Shown: one piece after another, positions 51,914 through 61,327 of the stretch
How positions within the stretch are numbered: the stretch's first letter is position 1
How the letters are laid out: every line of letters starts with the position of its first letter
DNA from: Flavobacteriaceae bacterium
GTDB taxonomy: Bacteria > Bacteroidota > Bacteroidia > Flavobacteriales > Flavobacteriaceae
NCBI GenBank assembly: GCA_947457255.1
Contig: CANGUZ010000005.1
Span: 1-64,000, forward strand
Direction of reading: 5' to 3'
Length of the DNA stretch: 64,000 nt
Position numbers and translations under genes: made by a program
Notes under the pieces: model-generated
What the model saw: the letters and a program-made list of their open reading frames with translations, nothing else
Told to the model about the DNA's origin: nothing
The model's database searches: none

Positions 51914-52933
51914 TTATTTTGATAATCGGTGTAGCGTATAGGTCATGGTAGCTAATAAAATAAATGCCATGATTTGATGCGATAAACCTAACCACAAAGG
52001 TACACTATATAACAATGTTATCACACCTAGGGTAAATTGCAGAAATACTATAAATACTAGAGCGTTTAGTCCGCTTTTTTGTTGTAAAGAAAGTGTGTAT
52101 TTTTTACTCTTAAAATAAAGTAGTATTATTAATCCAACAACAACATAAGCAAGTGAACGGTGCACAAATTGTACGCCACTTTTTCCTTCCGTTAATCGTA
52201 ACAACCAGGAGTTTTTTTCAAGGACTACACTTTCGTGAATGAATTGCCCGTCGCTCATTAATGGCCAGTGGTTGTGAATTAATCCGGCATTTAACCCAGC
52301 GACAAATCCGCCATAGATAATCTGAATAATTAGAAAGACTATCGCAATTCTGGCTAATTTCCTTAAAGGTATAATTACTTCTTTTCTATCAGGATAAATC
52401 AAATCTAAAGCTACCCAAAGTGTATAGGCAAAAGTTATAAAAGCAAAAGTTAAATGCAATGAGAGTCTAAAATGGCTCACGTCGGGATTGTCAATCAAAC
52501 CACTTTTTACCATAAACCAACCTAAAAATCCCTGAAAAGCTCCCATTCCAAGAAGAATACAGCATTTTTTTATTGTTGAAGAATCGAGTTTTTTCTGGAT
52601 TAAAAAATACACAAAAGGGATGATGAAAACCAAACCAATGATACGTCCAATAAACCTATGAAACCATTCCCAAAAATAAATAAACTTATAATCAGAAAGG
52701 GTAAAGTCATTATGAATATTAATTTTTTGGTACTCAGGAAACTTCTTGTATTCGTCAAAAGCAGCATTCCATTTTTCGTCTGATAAAGGAGGAAAAGTAT
52801 CGGTAACCAAATGCCAGTCGGTCATGGAAAGCCCAGAATTGGTTAGTCGTGTAATTCCTCCAACGGTAACCATTATAAAAAGTAAAACGCAACCTGAAAG
52901 TAGCCAGTAAATGACTGATTTATTATTCTTCAT
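51914..52933 (-). CDS. ctaA: Haem A synthase, COX15/CtaA family
   Basis: 339 residues with eight transmembrane helices in two four-helix halves. Conserved segments are VTVGGITRLTNSGLSMTDWHLVTDTFPPLSDEKWNAAFDEYKKFPEYQ, the His in WEWFHRFIGRIIG, the LHLTFAF half, GLIHNHWPLM and the second His pair in VQFVHRSLAYVVV and LSHQIMAF. It oxidises haem O to haem A for cytochrome c oxidase, showing an aerobic respiratory chain. A minus-strand TATTTTTG at 52960-52953 is a likely -7 box. Confidence 0.94.
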   Translation of the reverse strand: MKNNKSVIYWLLSGCVLLFIMVTVGGITRLTNSGLSMTDWHLVTDTFPPLSDEKWNAAFDEYKKFPEYQKINIHNDFTLSDYKFIYFWEWFHRFIGRIIGLVFIIPFVYFLIQKKLDSSTIKKCCILLGMGAFQGFLGWFMVKSGLIDNPDVSHFRLSLHLTFAFITFAYTLWVALDLIYPDRKEVIIPLRKLARIAIVFLIIQIIYGGFVAGLNAGLIHNHWPLMSDGQFIHESVVLEKNSWLLRLTEGKSGVQFVHRSLAYVVVGLIILLYFKSKKYTLSLQQKSGLNALVFIVFLQFTLGVITLLYSVPLWLGLSHQIMAFILLATMTYTLHRLSK

Positions 52934-53001
52934 TTTAGAAGTATATTTTGTGCAAAAATATTTTTAATTCTTTGATGAATCTATTCAACAAAAGTTAATC
53001 T

Positions 53002-54429
53002 TTACTTATTGTTTTCTGCTTTTTTTAATCCCAATTTCTCTGCCTTTTTCATCACAAAATCGTAAGCTGCCTGATATTCATTTGTGATTTTCCCGTCCAA
53101 AATGGCTTCTTTTACAGCTTCTTTAAGCATTCCAATTTCTTTTGATGGTTGTAAATTAAATAGTTCCATAATTTCTTCACCAGAAATAGGCGGTTGAAAT
53201 TGGCGCACATGATCACGCTCTTCAACTTCAATTATCTTCTTGCGTACTATATCAAAATTATCGTGGTATTTTTTGAATTTTTTAGCATTCTTTGTTGTGA
53301 TATCTGCTTCGCAAAGTGTCATCAAATGATCAACATCTTCACCCGCATCAAATACCAAACGACGCACTGCAGAGTCAGTTACCATATCTTCTGCTAGAAC
53401 AATTGGTCGTGAACTCATCGTTACCATTTTTTGAACAAATTTTAATTTATTGTTCAATGGCATATGCAATCGTTCGAAGATTTTCTTTACCATTTTGCCC
53501 CCAAGAAATTCGTGTCCGTGAAACGTCCAACCTTGTTTTTTATTGAATTTTTTTGTTGGAGCTTTTCCAATATCATGTAATAAAGCCGACCATCGCAACC
53601 AAACATCATTGGTATTCTGACAAATATTATCTACAACTTCTAAAGTGTGATAGAAATTATTTTTATGAGTTTGTCCGTCTATTTCTTCTACATTATTCAA
53701 CGCAGTTAATTCTGGAAGAATTAAATCTAGTAAACCTGTTTTATACAAATGAAGAAAGCCTATTGATGGTTTTTGAGTTTCTAATATCTTGATTAATTCA
53801 TCTACAATTCGTTCTCCAGAAATAATTTTGATTCTTTCGTTATTTCTCGAAATGGCTTCTAATGATTCAGCTTCAATTTCAAAATTTAATTGTGTTGCAA
53901 AACGGATTCCACGTAACATTCGCAATGGGTCATCAGAATAGGTAATATCAGGACTTAAGGGTGTTTTGATGATCTTGTTTTCTAAATCAGATAATCCATT
54001 AAACGGGTCAACTAATTCGCCATAATTCTTATCATTCAAAGAAAAAGCTAAAGCATTTATGGTAAAATCGCGACGGTTTTGGTCATCTTCTAATGTACCG
54101 TTTTCAACAATTGGGTTACGACTGTCTTGATTGTAGCTTTCTTTTCGTGCGCCAACAAATTCAATATCAATTTCTTTGTAACGAAGCATTGCTGTTCCAT
54201 AGTTTTTAAAAACTTGTACTTTGGGTTTGTGGGGTAATAATTCTGAAACTTTTAAAGCCAATTCAATTCCAGAACCTATTGCAACAATATCAATATCTTT
54301 TTTGAAATCGCGTTGTAGTAAGTAATCACGAACAAATCCACCAATTACATAGCTTTCAAGGTTAAGTTCTTGACTTGCTTTTGCAATTATTTTAAATATT
54401 GGATTATGGAGTGCTTTTGTGTAGTTCAT
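53002..54429 (-). CDS. tRNA nucleotidyltransferase (CCA-adding/poly(A) polymerase family) with HD domain
   Basis: 475 residues. Class II nucleotidyltransferase head: VIGGFVRDYLLQRDFKKDIDIVAIG near residue 25-50 with the metal-binding DxD, RRDFTINALAF near 140 and DDPLRMLRGIRFATQLNFEIE. A C-terminal HD domain near 255-400 has LLHDIGKAPTKKF and FHGHEFLGGKMV. It repairs or builds the CCA end of tRNAs; the HD domain of such proteins may remove phosphates. Its N-terminal start faces the 26-base inverted repeat at 54444. Confidence 0.93.
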   Translation of the reverse strand: MNYTKALHNPIFKIIAKASQELNLESYVIGGFVRDYLLQRDFKKDIDIVAIGSGIELALKVSELLPHKPKVQVFKNYGTAMLRYKEIDIEFVGARKESYNQDSRNPIVENGTLEDDQNRRDFTINALAFSLNDKNYGELVDPFNGLSDLENKIIKTPLSPDITYSDDPLRMLRGIRFATQLNFEIEAESLEAISRNNERIKIISGERIVDELIKILETQKPSIGFLHLYKTGLLDLILPELTALNNVEEIDGQTHKNNFYHTLEVVDNICQNTNDVWLRWSALLHDIGKAPTKKFNKKQGWTFHGHEFLGGKMVKKIFERLHMPLNNKLKFVQKMVTMSSRPIVLAEDMVTDSAVRRLVFDAGEDVDHLMTLCEADITTKNAKKFKKYHDNFDIVRKKIIEVEERDHVRQFQPPISGEEIMELFNLQPSKEIGMLKEAVKEAILDGKITNEYQAAYDFVMKKAEKLGLKKAENNK

Positions 54430-54443
54430 AATTTTTTTTCTTT

Positions 54444-54518
54444 TTTGTCATTTCAACGAAGGAGAAATCAAATAATAGTATTAACTTAATTGGATTTCTC
54501 CTTCGTTGAAATGACAAA
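54444..54518. repeat. 26-base perfect inverted repeat, interspersed-type
   Basis: The arms 54444-54469 and 54493-54518 (beginning TTTGTCATTTCAACGAAGGA and its complement) are perfect over 26 bases with a 23-base AT-rich spacer. It lies between two minus-strand genes, so a transcript could fold it as a very stable hairpin. The motif resembles a palindromic repeat I associate with many Flavobacterium intergenic spaces, based on memory rather than a search. Confidence 0.88.
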
Positions 54519-54525
54519 CAAAGTA

Positions 54526-55110
54526 TTATTTTCTTATTATCTTTACCTGACAATCATTAGTTAATTTAATAATCGTAGATGGTTTATCACAAATTTTATC
54601 GCGATGCAAATTTACAACATAGTCAACACCCTTAATAATTTCTAAACTAATTTCTTTAAATGATTTTGGCGTGGATTGCCCATTTCTGTTTGCTGAAGTT
54701 GAGACTAAAGGCTTCTTCATTCGTTCCATTAGTTTGAAGCAAAAGGGTTCTTTTACAATTCGAATCCCCAAAGTATTATCGGTTGCAATCAGATTTGGAG
54801 CAACATTTCTAGGATTATCAAGTATTAATGTAGTTGGCTTTTCTGAAAGGTCTAAAATTTCCCATGCTACAGCGGGTATATCTTTGAAGACATTGTACAT
54901 CATTTTTTCACCATTCATAAGGCAAATCATACTTTGAGTTTCGACTCTTTGCTTAAGCTTGTATATTTTTGCAACCGCATCAGGATTAGTTGCATCACAA
55001 CCTATGCCCCAAACAGTATCAGTGGGATAAAGAATAATACCACCATTTTGAATTATTTCGTTTGCGTTATGAATTTCAACGTTAAGTTGTGAATTGTAAT
55101 TTTCAGTCAT
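54526..55110 (-). CDS. tsaC: L-threonylcarbamoyladenylate synthase, TsaC/YrdC type
   Basis: 194 residues of YrdC fold with LYPTDTVWGIGCDATNPDAV near 28-45. Both catalytic motifs are kept: KxR as K53-Q-R55 and SxN as S139-A-N141 in LVSTSANRNGQ. It makes threonylcarbamoyl-AMP from Thr, bicarbonate and ATP for the t6A37 modification of ANN-decoding tRNAs. The other YrdC protein in the window (25663-26283) lacks both motifs, so this one should be the functional enzyme. A TATCTTTG box (minus strand, 55151-55144) precedes it. Confidence 0.92.
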   Translation of the reverse strand: MTENYNSQLNVEIHNANEIIQNGGIILYPTDTVWGIGCDATNPDAVAKIYKLKQRVETQSMICLMNGEKMMYNVFKDIPAVAWEILDLSEKPTTLILDNPRNVAPNLIATDNTLGIRIVKEPFCFKLMERMKKPLVSTSANRNGQSTPKSFKEISLEIIKGVDYVVNLHRDKICDKPSTIIKLTNDCQVKIIRK

Positions 55111-55224
55111 TGAATTTTTTAAAAAATAAATTTATCATAGTTACAAAGATATTAACTTTTATTAAGCATTATAAAACTTAACTTTATTCTTATTATTTTC
55201 GACAGTTTTTTTATTAAATACAAT

Positions 55225-55232
55225 TACCTTTG
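55225..55232 (+). promoter_or_regulatory. Candidate -7 box of the first polysaccharide gene
   Basis: TACCTTTG matches TAnnTTTG and lies 37 bases before the ATG at 55270. A clear -33 TTG is missing. Confidence 0.42.
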
Positions 55233-55269
55233 AAAAAATATAAATATTCGGACTATATATTTTCAATTA

Positions 55270-56571
55270 ATGAATGTAATTAAATCAAGAAAAATATTAC
55301 TTTTAGTTACTCATGATTACGGAGGAGCTGGTGAATTAGTTTATAAAATATCAAAAATATTTAGAGATCAAGGTCATGAAGTAGTTATCCTTGTAAAAAA
55401 GAAAACGAAACATGAAGACTACATTGTTGAGTTCTTAACTTCTCCAGTCAAAAGAAAATCTTTATATACTAAATTCCTTGAAAAAACGGTCAATAGAAAA
55501 AAGAAATTAAAATTAGATTCTAAATATCATTTTTATAGTAAGAATGAGACACTTATTACTATTGAACCTGAGAAAGTTATTAGTGCAATTGGATTTATTC
55601 CTGATTATATCTTTTCAGGTTGGACAGCAGATTTTATGAATTCTTCCGATTTACTATTACTACAAAAATATAGTAATGCTCAAGTATTTACAATTACTAT
55701 AGATATGAATCATTTTACTGGGGGATGTCATTATGCATGGGATTGTAAACAATACATTACAGGAGGTTGTACAGAAAATTGTCCAGCAATAGTAAGTCCA
55801 TTTCATAAAGAAACTGCCAAAATAAATTTTGAGACTAAATTGAAGAATGCTCGAGAGGGAAACTTTAAAATTATTTCAGGTTCAGATTGGGTTCAGAAAC
55901 AAGCATTGTCCTCTATAATATATAAAAATCAAGATCAAATTTTAAACATTAATAGTTTAATAGATACAACTATAATGAAACCTGAAGGCAAAAAAAGGGC
56001 TAAAGATTATTTTAATTTAGATGAAAATAAATTTTACATATTAGTAGGTGCTACATACGATAATGAACTTAGAAAAGGGTTTAATTATTTTCTAGAAAGC
56101 TTAAAAATTCTATATAATGAACTGGATTCAATAGAAAGATCTAGAATTATTGTGTTAATGATTTCTAGTAATACTAATAACAAAAGAGTTTTTAAAGAAA
56201 TTCCATTTGAAATTAAACATTTAGGATATATAAAAGATTATAGTTTATTATCAAAGCTTTATCAAGCGGTTGATGTTTATGTAAATTCATCAATTGAAGA
56301 TTCTGGACCAATGATGGTTAGTGAAGCTTTAGCTTGTGGTACCCCTGTTGTAGGATTTGATATGGGTATAGTTAATTCTATGGTTATAACGGGATATAAT
56401 GGTTATAGAGCTGTTTTAAAAGATTCGAAAGACTTAGCTAATGGAATAAAATTAATTTATAGATTATCACCTTTAGATTACGAAAATTATTCAAAAAATG
56501 CTGTAAGTCAAGTTCAAAAATTTTCATCATTTGAATATGGCACCTCTGTACTACAAACATTATTTGAATAG
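55270..56571 (+). CDS. Glycosyltransferase family 4 protein with Cys-rich insert
   Basis: 433 residues of GT-B fold. The N-terminal Rossmann half opens VTHDYGGAGELVYKISKIF; the C-terminal half holds the nucleotide-sugar site SIEDSGPMMVSEALACGTPVVGFDMG near 350-375 (E-x7-E pattern). Between them, GGCHYAWDCKQYITGGCTENCP near 155-178 is a cluster of four to five cysteines seen in a subgroup of surface-polysaccharide GT4 enzymes. It would transfer a sugar onto a growing glycan at the inner membrane. It is the first visible gene of the polysaccharide locus, 112 bases before gmd, which has its own promoter. Confidence 0.88.
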   Translation: MNVIKSRKILLLVTHDYGGAGELVYKISKIFRDQGHEVVILVKKKTKHEDYIVEFLTSPVKRKSLYTKFLEKTVNRKKKLKLDSKYHFYSKNETLITIEPEKVISAIGFIPDYIFSGWTADFMNSSDLLLLQKYSNAQVFTITIDMNHFTGGCHYAWDCKQYITGGCTENCPAIVSPFHKETAKINFETKLKNAREGNFKIISGSDWVQKQALSSIIYKNQDQILNINSLIDTTIMKPEGKKRAKDYFNLDENKFYILVGATYDNELRKGFNYFLESLKILYNELDSIERSRIIVLMISSNTNNKRVFKEIPFEIKHLGYIKDYSLLSKLYQAVDVYVNSSIEDSGPMMVSEALACGTPVVGFDMGIVNSMVITGYNGYRAVLKDSKDLANGIKLIYRLSPLDYENYSKNAVSQVQKFSSFEYGTSVLQTLFE

Positions 56572-56576
56572 AATAA

Positions 56577-56606
56577 TTGAAAATTATTATTTTAATGTTA
56601 ATTTTG
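56577..56606 (+). promoter_or_regulatory. Promoter of the gmd-fcl operon
   Basis: TTG at 56577-56579, a 19-base spacer and TAATTTTG at 56599-56606 exactly match the Bacteroidota consensus. Transcription would start near 56612, leaving a leader of about 72 bases before gmd. Confidence 0.68.
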
Positions 56607-56683
56607 CAAAACAAAATATCAAAATTACTTAAATATTAAAACATAAATCAATTTTTACAATCTTATAAAATTCAAACTATTAA

Positions 56684-57772
56684 ATGAAAGTAGCATTAGT
56701 AACAGGTATAACAGGTCAAGACGGAGCCTATTTAGCAGAATTATTATTGTCTAAAGGATATATGGTTCACGGCATTAAACGCAGAAGTTCTTTGTTTAAT
56801 ACACAAAGGATTGACCATATATACGAGGACCCACATGTGAACAATCAACACTTCAAATTGCATTATGGTGATTTAAGTGATTCTACGAACTTGATACGAA
56901 TTATACAAGAAACGCAACCTGATGAAATCTATAATTTAGGTGCAATGAGTCATGTAAAAGTGAGTTTTGACATTCCTGAATATACTGCTAATGCCGATGG
57001 TATAGGAACATTACGTATTTTAGATGCTGTTAGATTATTAGGATTAACTAAAAAAACTAAAATTTATCAAGCATCGACATCAGAATTGTATGGTTTAGTT
57101 CAAGAAGTTCCTCAAAAAGAGACAACTCCTTTTTATCCACGTTCGCCTTATGCAGTAGCAAAAATGTATGCCTATTGGATTACGGTAAATTATCGTGAAG
57201 CATACGATATGTTTGCTTGTAACGGAATACTTTTTAACCATGAAAGTCCAAGACGTGGAGAAACATTTGTTACCAGAAAAATAACACGTGGCGTTTCTCA
57301 AATGGCCTTAGGGATAGAAGATTGCTTGTATATGGGTAACATTGACTCTCAAAGAGATTGGGGTCATGCGAAAGATTATGTTGAAGCAATGTGGCTAATA
57401 TTACAACAAGAAACTCCAGAAGATTTTGTAATATCTACCGGTGTTACAACTACTGTTCGTGAGTTTATTAAAATGTCATTTAACGAAGTTGGCGTTGTGG
57501 TAGATTTTAAAGGAGAAGGTGTAAACGAAACCGCAACAGTTGTTTCTTCATCTAATCCTGAATATGCTTTTAAAGTTGGGCAAGTGGTTGTAAAAATTGA
57601 TCCAGCCTACTTTAGACCTACTGAGGTTGAATTGTTAATTGGAGACAATACAAAAGCCAAAACAAAACTTGGTTGGGAACCAAAATATACTTTGGATATG
57701 TTGGTAAAAGAGATGATGCAAGCTGATTTGGAAATTTTCAAAAAGGAAAGGCATTTAAAAAATTTCAAATAA
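56684..57772 (+). CDS. gmd: GDP-mannose 4,6-dehydratase
   Basis: 362 residues of the extended short-chain dehydrogenase fold. NADP site [15 protein letters not shown] at 7-21, [15 protein letters not shown] (substrate loop), active-site STSELYG near 130 and [10 protein letters not shown] (Tyr-x3-Lys) near 155, and [21 protein letters not shown], which is diagnostic of GMD. It converts GDP-mannose to GDP-4-keto-6-deoxymannose, the substrate of the next gene product. Twelve bases separate it from fcl. Confidence 0.96.
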   Translation: MKVALVTGITGQDGAYLAELLLSKGYMVHGIKRRSSLFNTQRIDHIYEDPHVNNQHFKLHYGDLSDSTNLIRIIQETQPDEIYNLGAMSHVKVSFDIPEYTANADGIGTLRILDAVRLLGLTKKTKIYQASTSELYGLVQEVPQKETTPFYPRSPYAVAKMYAYWITVNYREAYDMFACNGILFNHESPRRGETFVTRKITRGVSQMALGIEDCLYMGNIDSQRDWGHAKDYVEAMWLILQQETPEDFVISTGVTTTVREFIKMSFNEVGVVVDFKGEGVNETATVVSSSNPEYAFKVGQVVVKIDPAYFRPTEVELLIGDNTKAKTKLGWEPKYTLDMLVKEMMQADLEIFKKERHLKNFK

Positions 57773-57784
57773 AAGCTAGTTAAC

Positions 57785-58708
57785 ATGCAAATTACTTCTA
57801 AAATATATGTTGCTGGTCATCGCGGAATGGTAGGTAGTGCTATTGTTAAAGACCTAAAAGATAAGGGTTATACAAATATTATTACCAGAACATCATCTGA
57901 ACTAAATCTTATCAATCAGCAAGATGTTGCCGATTTCTTTGAAAAAGAAAAACCAGAATACGTTTTTTTAGCGGCCGCTAAAGTGGGTGGAATAGTTGCC
58001 AATAATACGTTAAGAGCTGATTTTATATATGAAAATATACTTATTCAAAGTAATGTCATTCATCAAAGTTATAAAAATGGAGTAAAGAAACTTCTATTTT
58101 TAGGTTCTACGTGTATTTATCCTAAGATGGCTCCTCAACCATTAAAGGAAGAATATCTATTAACTGGTTTGTTAGAAGAAACTAATGAGCCGTATGCAAT
58201 CGCAAAAATTGCAGGAATAAAAATGTGCGATGCCTATAGAGATCAATACAATTGTAATTTTATATCCGTTATGCCAACCAATTTGTATGGTTTTAATGAT
58301 AATTATGATTTACAGAACTCTCATGTATTACCTGCATTGTTAAGAAAGTTTCATGAAGCCAAGCAAAATAATGAAAGTGAAGTTGTAGTTTGGGGAACAG
58401 GAACTCCACTTCGGGAGTTTTTACACGCTTCAGATATGGCAAATGCTTGTGTGTATTTAATGCAAAATTACAACGATAAAGGTTTTGTAAATATTGGTAC
58501 AGGTAAAGAAATTAGTATAAAAGATTTAGCAATACTTGTAAAAGATATTGTTGGTTATCAAGGAAATATTGTTTTTGACACATCAAAACCAGACGGAACA
58601 CCAAGAAAGTTGACCGATACCACTAAGTTAAACAGCTTAGGTTGGAGACATACAATTGAACTTTATGAAGGAATTGCAAAAGTATATCAAGAAAAATTTA
58701 ATGGATAA
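57785..58708 (+). CDS. fcl: GDP-L-fucose synthase
   Basis: 307 residues. NADPH site [12 protein letters not shown] near 10, [38 protein letters not shown] with the active-site Ser and Cys, and [13 protein letters not shown] with Tyr-x3-Lys. It epimerises and reduces GDP-4-keto-6-deoxymannose to GDP-L-fucose. Together with gmd it supplies fucose, or colitose-like derivatives, for the glycan made by this locus. A glycosyltransferase gene starts 14 bases later. Confidence 0.96.
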   Translation: MQITSKIYVAGHRGMVGSAIVKDLKDKGYTNIITRTSSELNLINQQDVADFFEKEKPEYVFLAAAKVGGIVANNTLRADFIYENILIQSNVIHQSYKNGVKKLLFLGSTCIYPKMAPQPLKEEYLLTGLLEETNEPYAIAKIAGIKMCDAYRDQYNCNFISVMPTNLYGFNDNYDLQNSHVLPALLRKFHEAKQNNESEVVVWGTGTPLREFLHASDMANACVYLMQNYNDKGFVNIGTGKEISIKDLAILVKDIVGYQGNIVFDTSKPDGTPRKLTDTTKLNSLGWRHTIELYEGIAKVYQEKFNG

Positions 58709-58722
58709 CCAATAACTTTTAA

Positions 58723-59556
58723 ATGGCTAAATTATCCATTATTACAATAAATTATAACAATATAAAAGGTTTAGAAAAAACTTTAGAAAGCGTTTTTAAT
58801 CAGGTATTTAAAGAGTTTGAGTTTGTTGTAATTGATGGAGGGAGTACAGATGGAAGTAAAGAATTATTACTTGAATATAAAGACAAAATTACCTATTGGG
58901 TTAGCGAGAAAGACAATGGAGTTTTTCATGCTATGAATAAAGGGATTAAAGTTGCAACTGGAGATTTTGTTATTTTTATGAATGGTGGAGATACTTTTTA
59001 TTCTGAAACTACCTTGTCTGAAGTAGTTCCTGAACTTAATTATCAATTCGATGTTTACTACGGAAATAATTATAAAGAGAGTGCAAATTCTAAGCGCTTA
59101 AAAACGTATCCTGAAAAATTAAACTTTTCATTTTTCTATACTAGTTCTATAAATCATCAATCAACTTTCATAAGAAAATCGTTGTTTGAAGAACATTTTT
59201 ATTACAATGAAGAGTATAAAATAGCTTCAGACTGGGAATTTTTCACTTATATTATTTGTTATAAAAATGTGCCCTATAAATATTTAAAAAAAACAATTTC
59301 AGTATACGATTTTAATGGAATTTCTTCTAAACCTGAGTTTGCTGATGTATTCCAAAAAGAAAAATTACAATCCATTCAAAAATATTTTCCAGCGTTTGTA
59401 AATGATTACAAAGATGTTAATGAGCTTAATTCTAAGAGGTTTCTTCAATTTCAGTTCATTAAGAAACATAAAATTGCTTGGAGAATTTTAAAAATATTTC
59501 TAAGTTTAATATTGTTATTTTTGCCCAAACTTTCTAAAGATATAGAAAGAGAATAA
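58723..59556 (+). CDS. Glycosyltransferase family 2 protein, WcaA-like
   Basis: 277 residues of GT-A fold. SIITINYNNIKGLEKTLESVFNQ at the start, FVVIDGGSTDGSKELL near 35, the acceptor loop NGVFHAMNKGI near 65 and the DxD-like region MNGGDTFY near 87, as in colanic acid WcaA-type enzymes. A C-terminal hydrophobic basic helix (LKIFLSLILLFLPKL) would attach it to the membrane. It belongs to the gmd-fcl transcription unit and may use the GDP-fucose made there; this is inference. Confidence 0.92.
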   Translation: MAKLSIITINYNNIKGLEKTLESVFNQVFKEFEFVVIDGGSTDGSKELLLEYKDKITYWVSEKDNGVFHAMNKGIKVATGDFVIFMNGGDTFYSETTLSEVVPELNYQFDVYYGNNYKESANSKRLKTYPEKLNFSFFYTSSINHQSTFIRKSLFEEHFYYNEEYKIASDWEFFTYIICYKNVPYKYLKKTISVYDFNGISSKPEFADVFQKEKLQSIQKYFPAFVNDYKDVNELNSKRFLQFQFIKKHKIAWRILKIFLSLILLFLPKLSKDIERE

Positions 59557-59586
59557 TTTATTTATAAGCTTTATACTCTAAATAAA

Positions 59587-60489
59587 ATGAGGAAAATTCA
59601 AGTTGGTTTTTTAATGTCTTATGATTATGAATTGTTAAAAAAATCAATTCCGCCAGTTTATGATATGGCTGATACAATTTTTTTAGCGTTAGATTATAAA
59701 AAAAGAACATGGTCAGGAAACTATTTTGAAGTAGACGATAGTTTTTATCGATGGTTGAAAGAGTTTGATGTAAAAAATAAAATTGTCATTTACGAGGATA
59801 ATTTTTACGTTCCTGAAATTACCGGAATACAAAACGATACTCGTGAAAGATATATGCTTGCCTTAAAGATGGGTATTGGAAATTGGTTAATTCAAGTAGA
59901 TTCTGATGAAATTTTTATAGACTTTGAGAAATTTGTAAGGAGAATTAGAAAATACGATTCCTTTCTTAAAAACCCAAGCAAACATCCTATACAATTTGCA
60001 GGTTTTCATATTAACGTATATAAATATTTAGAAGACGGATTACTATATGTAAATAAACCAACAAAGTTACTTTTAGCTACAAATTATCCAAATTATAAAT
60101 ATGCTAAAAACACTAAAGAGCGAATTATTTATGATGAAGACTTTATTCTTCATGAAGGATTAGCTCGAACTGAAGAGGAATTAGTTTTAAAACTTAAAAA
60201 TTGGAGTCATAGAGAAGATGTGAATCCTAATTTTTTAGAAAAATGGAAAAGAGCCAACAAGGATAACTATCATGAGATAAAAGATGTTTTTTATTTAAAT
60301 CCTGAAATATGGAAGGAGCTGGGTTATTTTCCTACTAAATCTTTAACTGAATTGAAGAAATTAGTTCAAGAAGATGCCAATTTAAGGATACCAAGAGTTA
60401 AACTTTTCTTTAGAAATTTTGGTCAATGGTTCAAGCATTTACAAATTAAGAAAATAAATTATCACCCAAAATTCGAAAAATATTTCTAA
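59587..60489 (+). CDS. Glycosyltransferase-like protein (GT-A fold with DSDE)
   Basis: 300 residues, no signal peptide. The N-terminal strand MRKIQVGFLMSYDYELLKKSIPPVYDMADTIFLALD and the motif WLIQVDSDEIFIDF near residue 100 resemble the GT2 nucleotide-binding domain with a metal-binding DxD (D-S-D-E). I cannot place it in a defined subgroup, and the C-terminal half is unassigned. The gene position between two GT2 genes supports a role in the same glycan. Confidence 0.78.
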   Translation: MRKIQVGFLMSYDYELLKKSIPPVYDMADTIFLALDYKKRTWSGNYFEVDDSFYRWLKEFDVKNKIVIYEDNFYVPEITGIQNDTRERYMLALKMGIGNWLIQVDSDEIFIDFEKFVRRIRKYDSFLKNPSKHPIQFAGFHINVYKYLEDGLLYVNKPTKLLLATNYPNYKYAKNTKERIIYDEDFILHEGLARTEEELVLKLKNWSHREDVNPNFLEKWKRANKDNYHEIKDVFYLNPEIWKELGYFPTKSLTELKKLVQEDANLRIPRVKLFFRNFGQWFKHLQIKKINYHPKFEKYF

Positions 60490-60498
60490 AAACTTCCT

Positions 60499-61290
60499 AT
60501 GAATTTTAAAACTGCTTTATTAGTTTCAACATATAATTGGCCAGAAGCATTAGAATTAGTTTTAAAAAGTGCTATGTCACAAACCGTTTTGCCTTCAGAA
60601 ATCCTTATTGCAGACGATGGTTCTAGACAAGAAACAAAATCTTTAATTGACGAATTCAAGAAAACGTGTAAAGTGCCAATTCATCATATATGGCAAGAAG
60701 ATTTAGGTTTTAGAAAATCAAAAATATTAAACAAAGCGATTGCTATAGCTACATCAGAATATATAATTCAGATTGATGGTGATTGTATATTACATAAAAA
60801 TTTTATTGAAGATCATGTAAGCTCAAGCCAAAAAGGAGTTTATTTGTATGGTTCGAGAGTTAATATTTTACCTGCTTTTGTAGCAGATGTCATAAGAAAA
60901 AAGCAAATTAAATTCACTTTTTTTTCTAAAGAGATAAAAAATAAATCTAGAAGTATGCACATTCCTATTTTGTCTAATTTTTATAAAATACATGAAGGAG
61001 TATCAAAAAAGTTTCGTGGTTGCAATGTATCTTTTTGGCGCAACGATTTTGTTGCTATAAACGGTTATAACGAAGATTTTGAGGGCTGGGGTAGAGAAGA
61101 TTCGGATTTAGTTATTCGAATGGGAAACAATGGAGTGCAATCAAAAAGGTTACGCTACGCAGGTATCGTTTTTCATTTATATCATAAAATTAATTCAAAA
61201 GAAAATTTTGAATTAAACGATAAAATTCAAAGTGAAACAATATTAAAAAAGTATACGAGGATTGAAAAAGGAATTAATCAATATTTATAA
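60499..61290 (+). CDS. Glycosyltransferase family 2 protein, chondroitin polymerase-like
   Basis: 263 residues. ALLVSTYNWPEALELVLKSAMSQ opens the GT-A fold, then ILIADDGSRQETKSLI, the DxD site EYIIQIDGDCILH near 95 and the C-terminal signature NGYNEDFEGWGREDSDLVIRM near 200, which is the galactosyltransferase (Glyco_transf_7C) motif also found in chondroitin polymerase-type enzymes. It starts nine bases after the preceding gene. Probably transfers a hexose or N-acetylhexosamine. Confidence 0.92.
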   Translation: MNFKTALLVSTYNWPEALELVLKSAMSQTVLPSEILIADDGSRQETKSLIDEFKKTCKVPIHHIWQEDLGFRKSKILNKAIAIATSEYIIQIDGDCILHKNFIEDHVSSSQKGVYLYGSRVNILPAFVADVIRKKQIKFTFFSKEIKNKSRSMHIPILSNFYKIHEGVSKKFRGCNVSFWRNDFVAINGYNEDFEGWGREDSDLVIRMGNNGVQSKRLRYAGIVFHLYHKINSKENFELNDKIQSETILKKYTRIEKGINQYL

Positions 61291-61327
61291 AATCTATCTA
61301 TTTTAATAATAAAATAAGAATTTCAAT

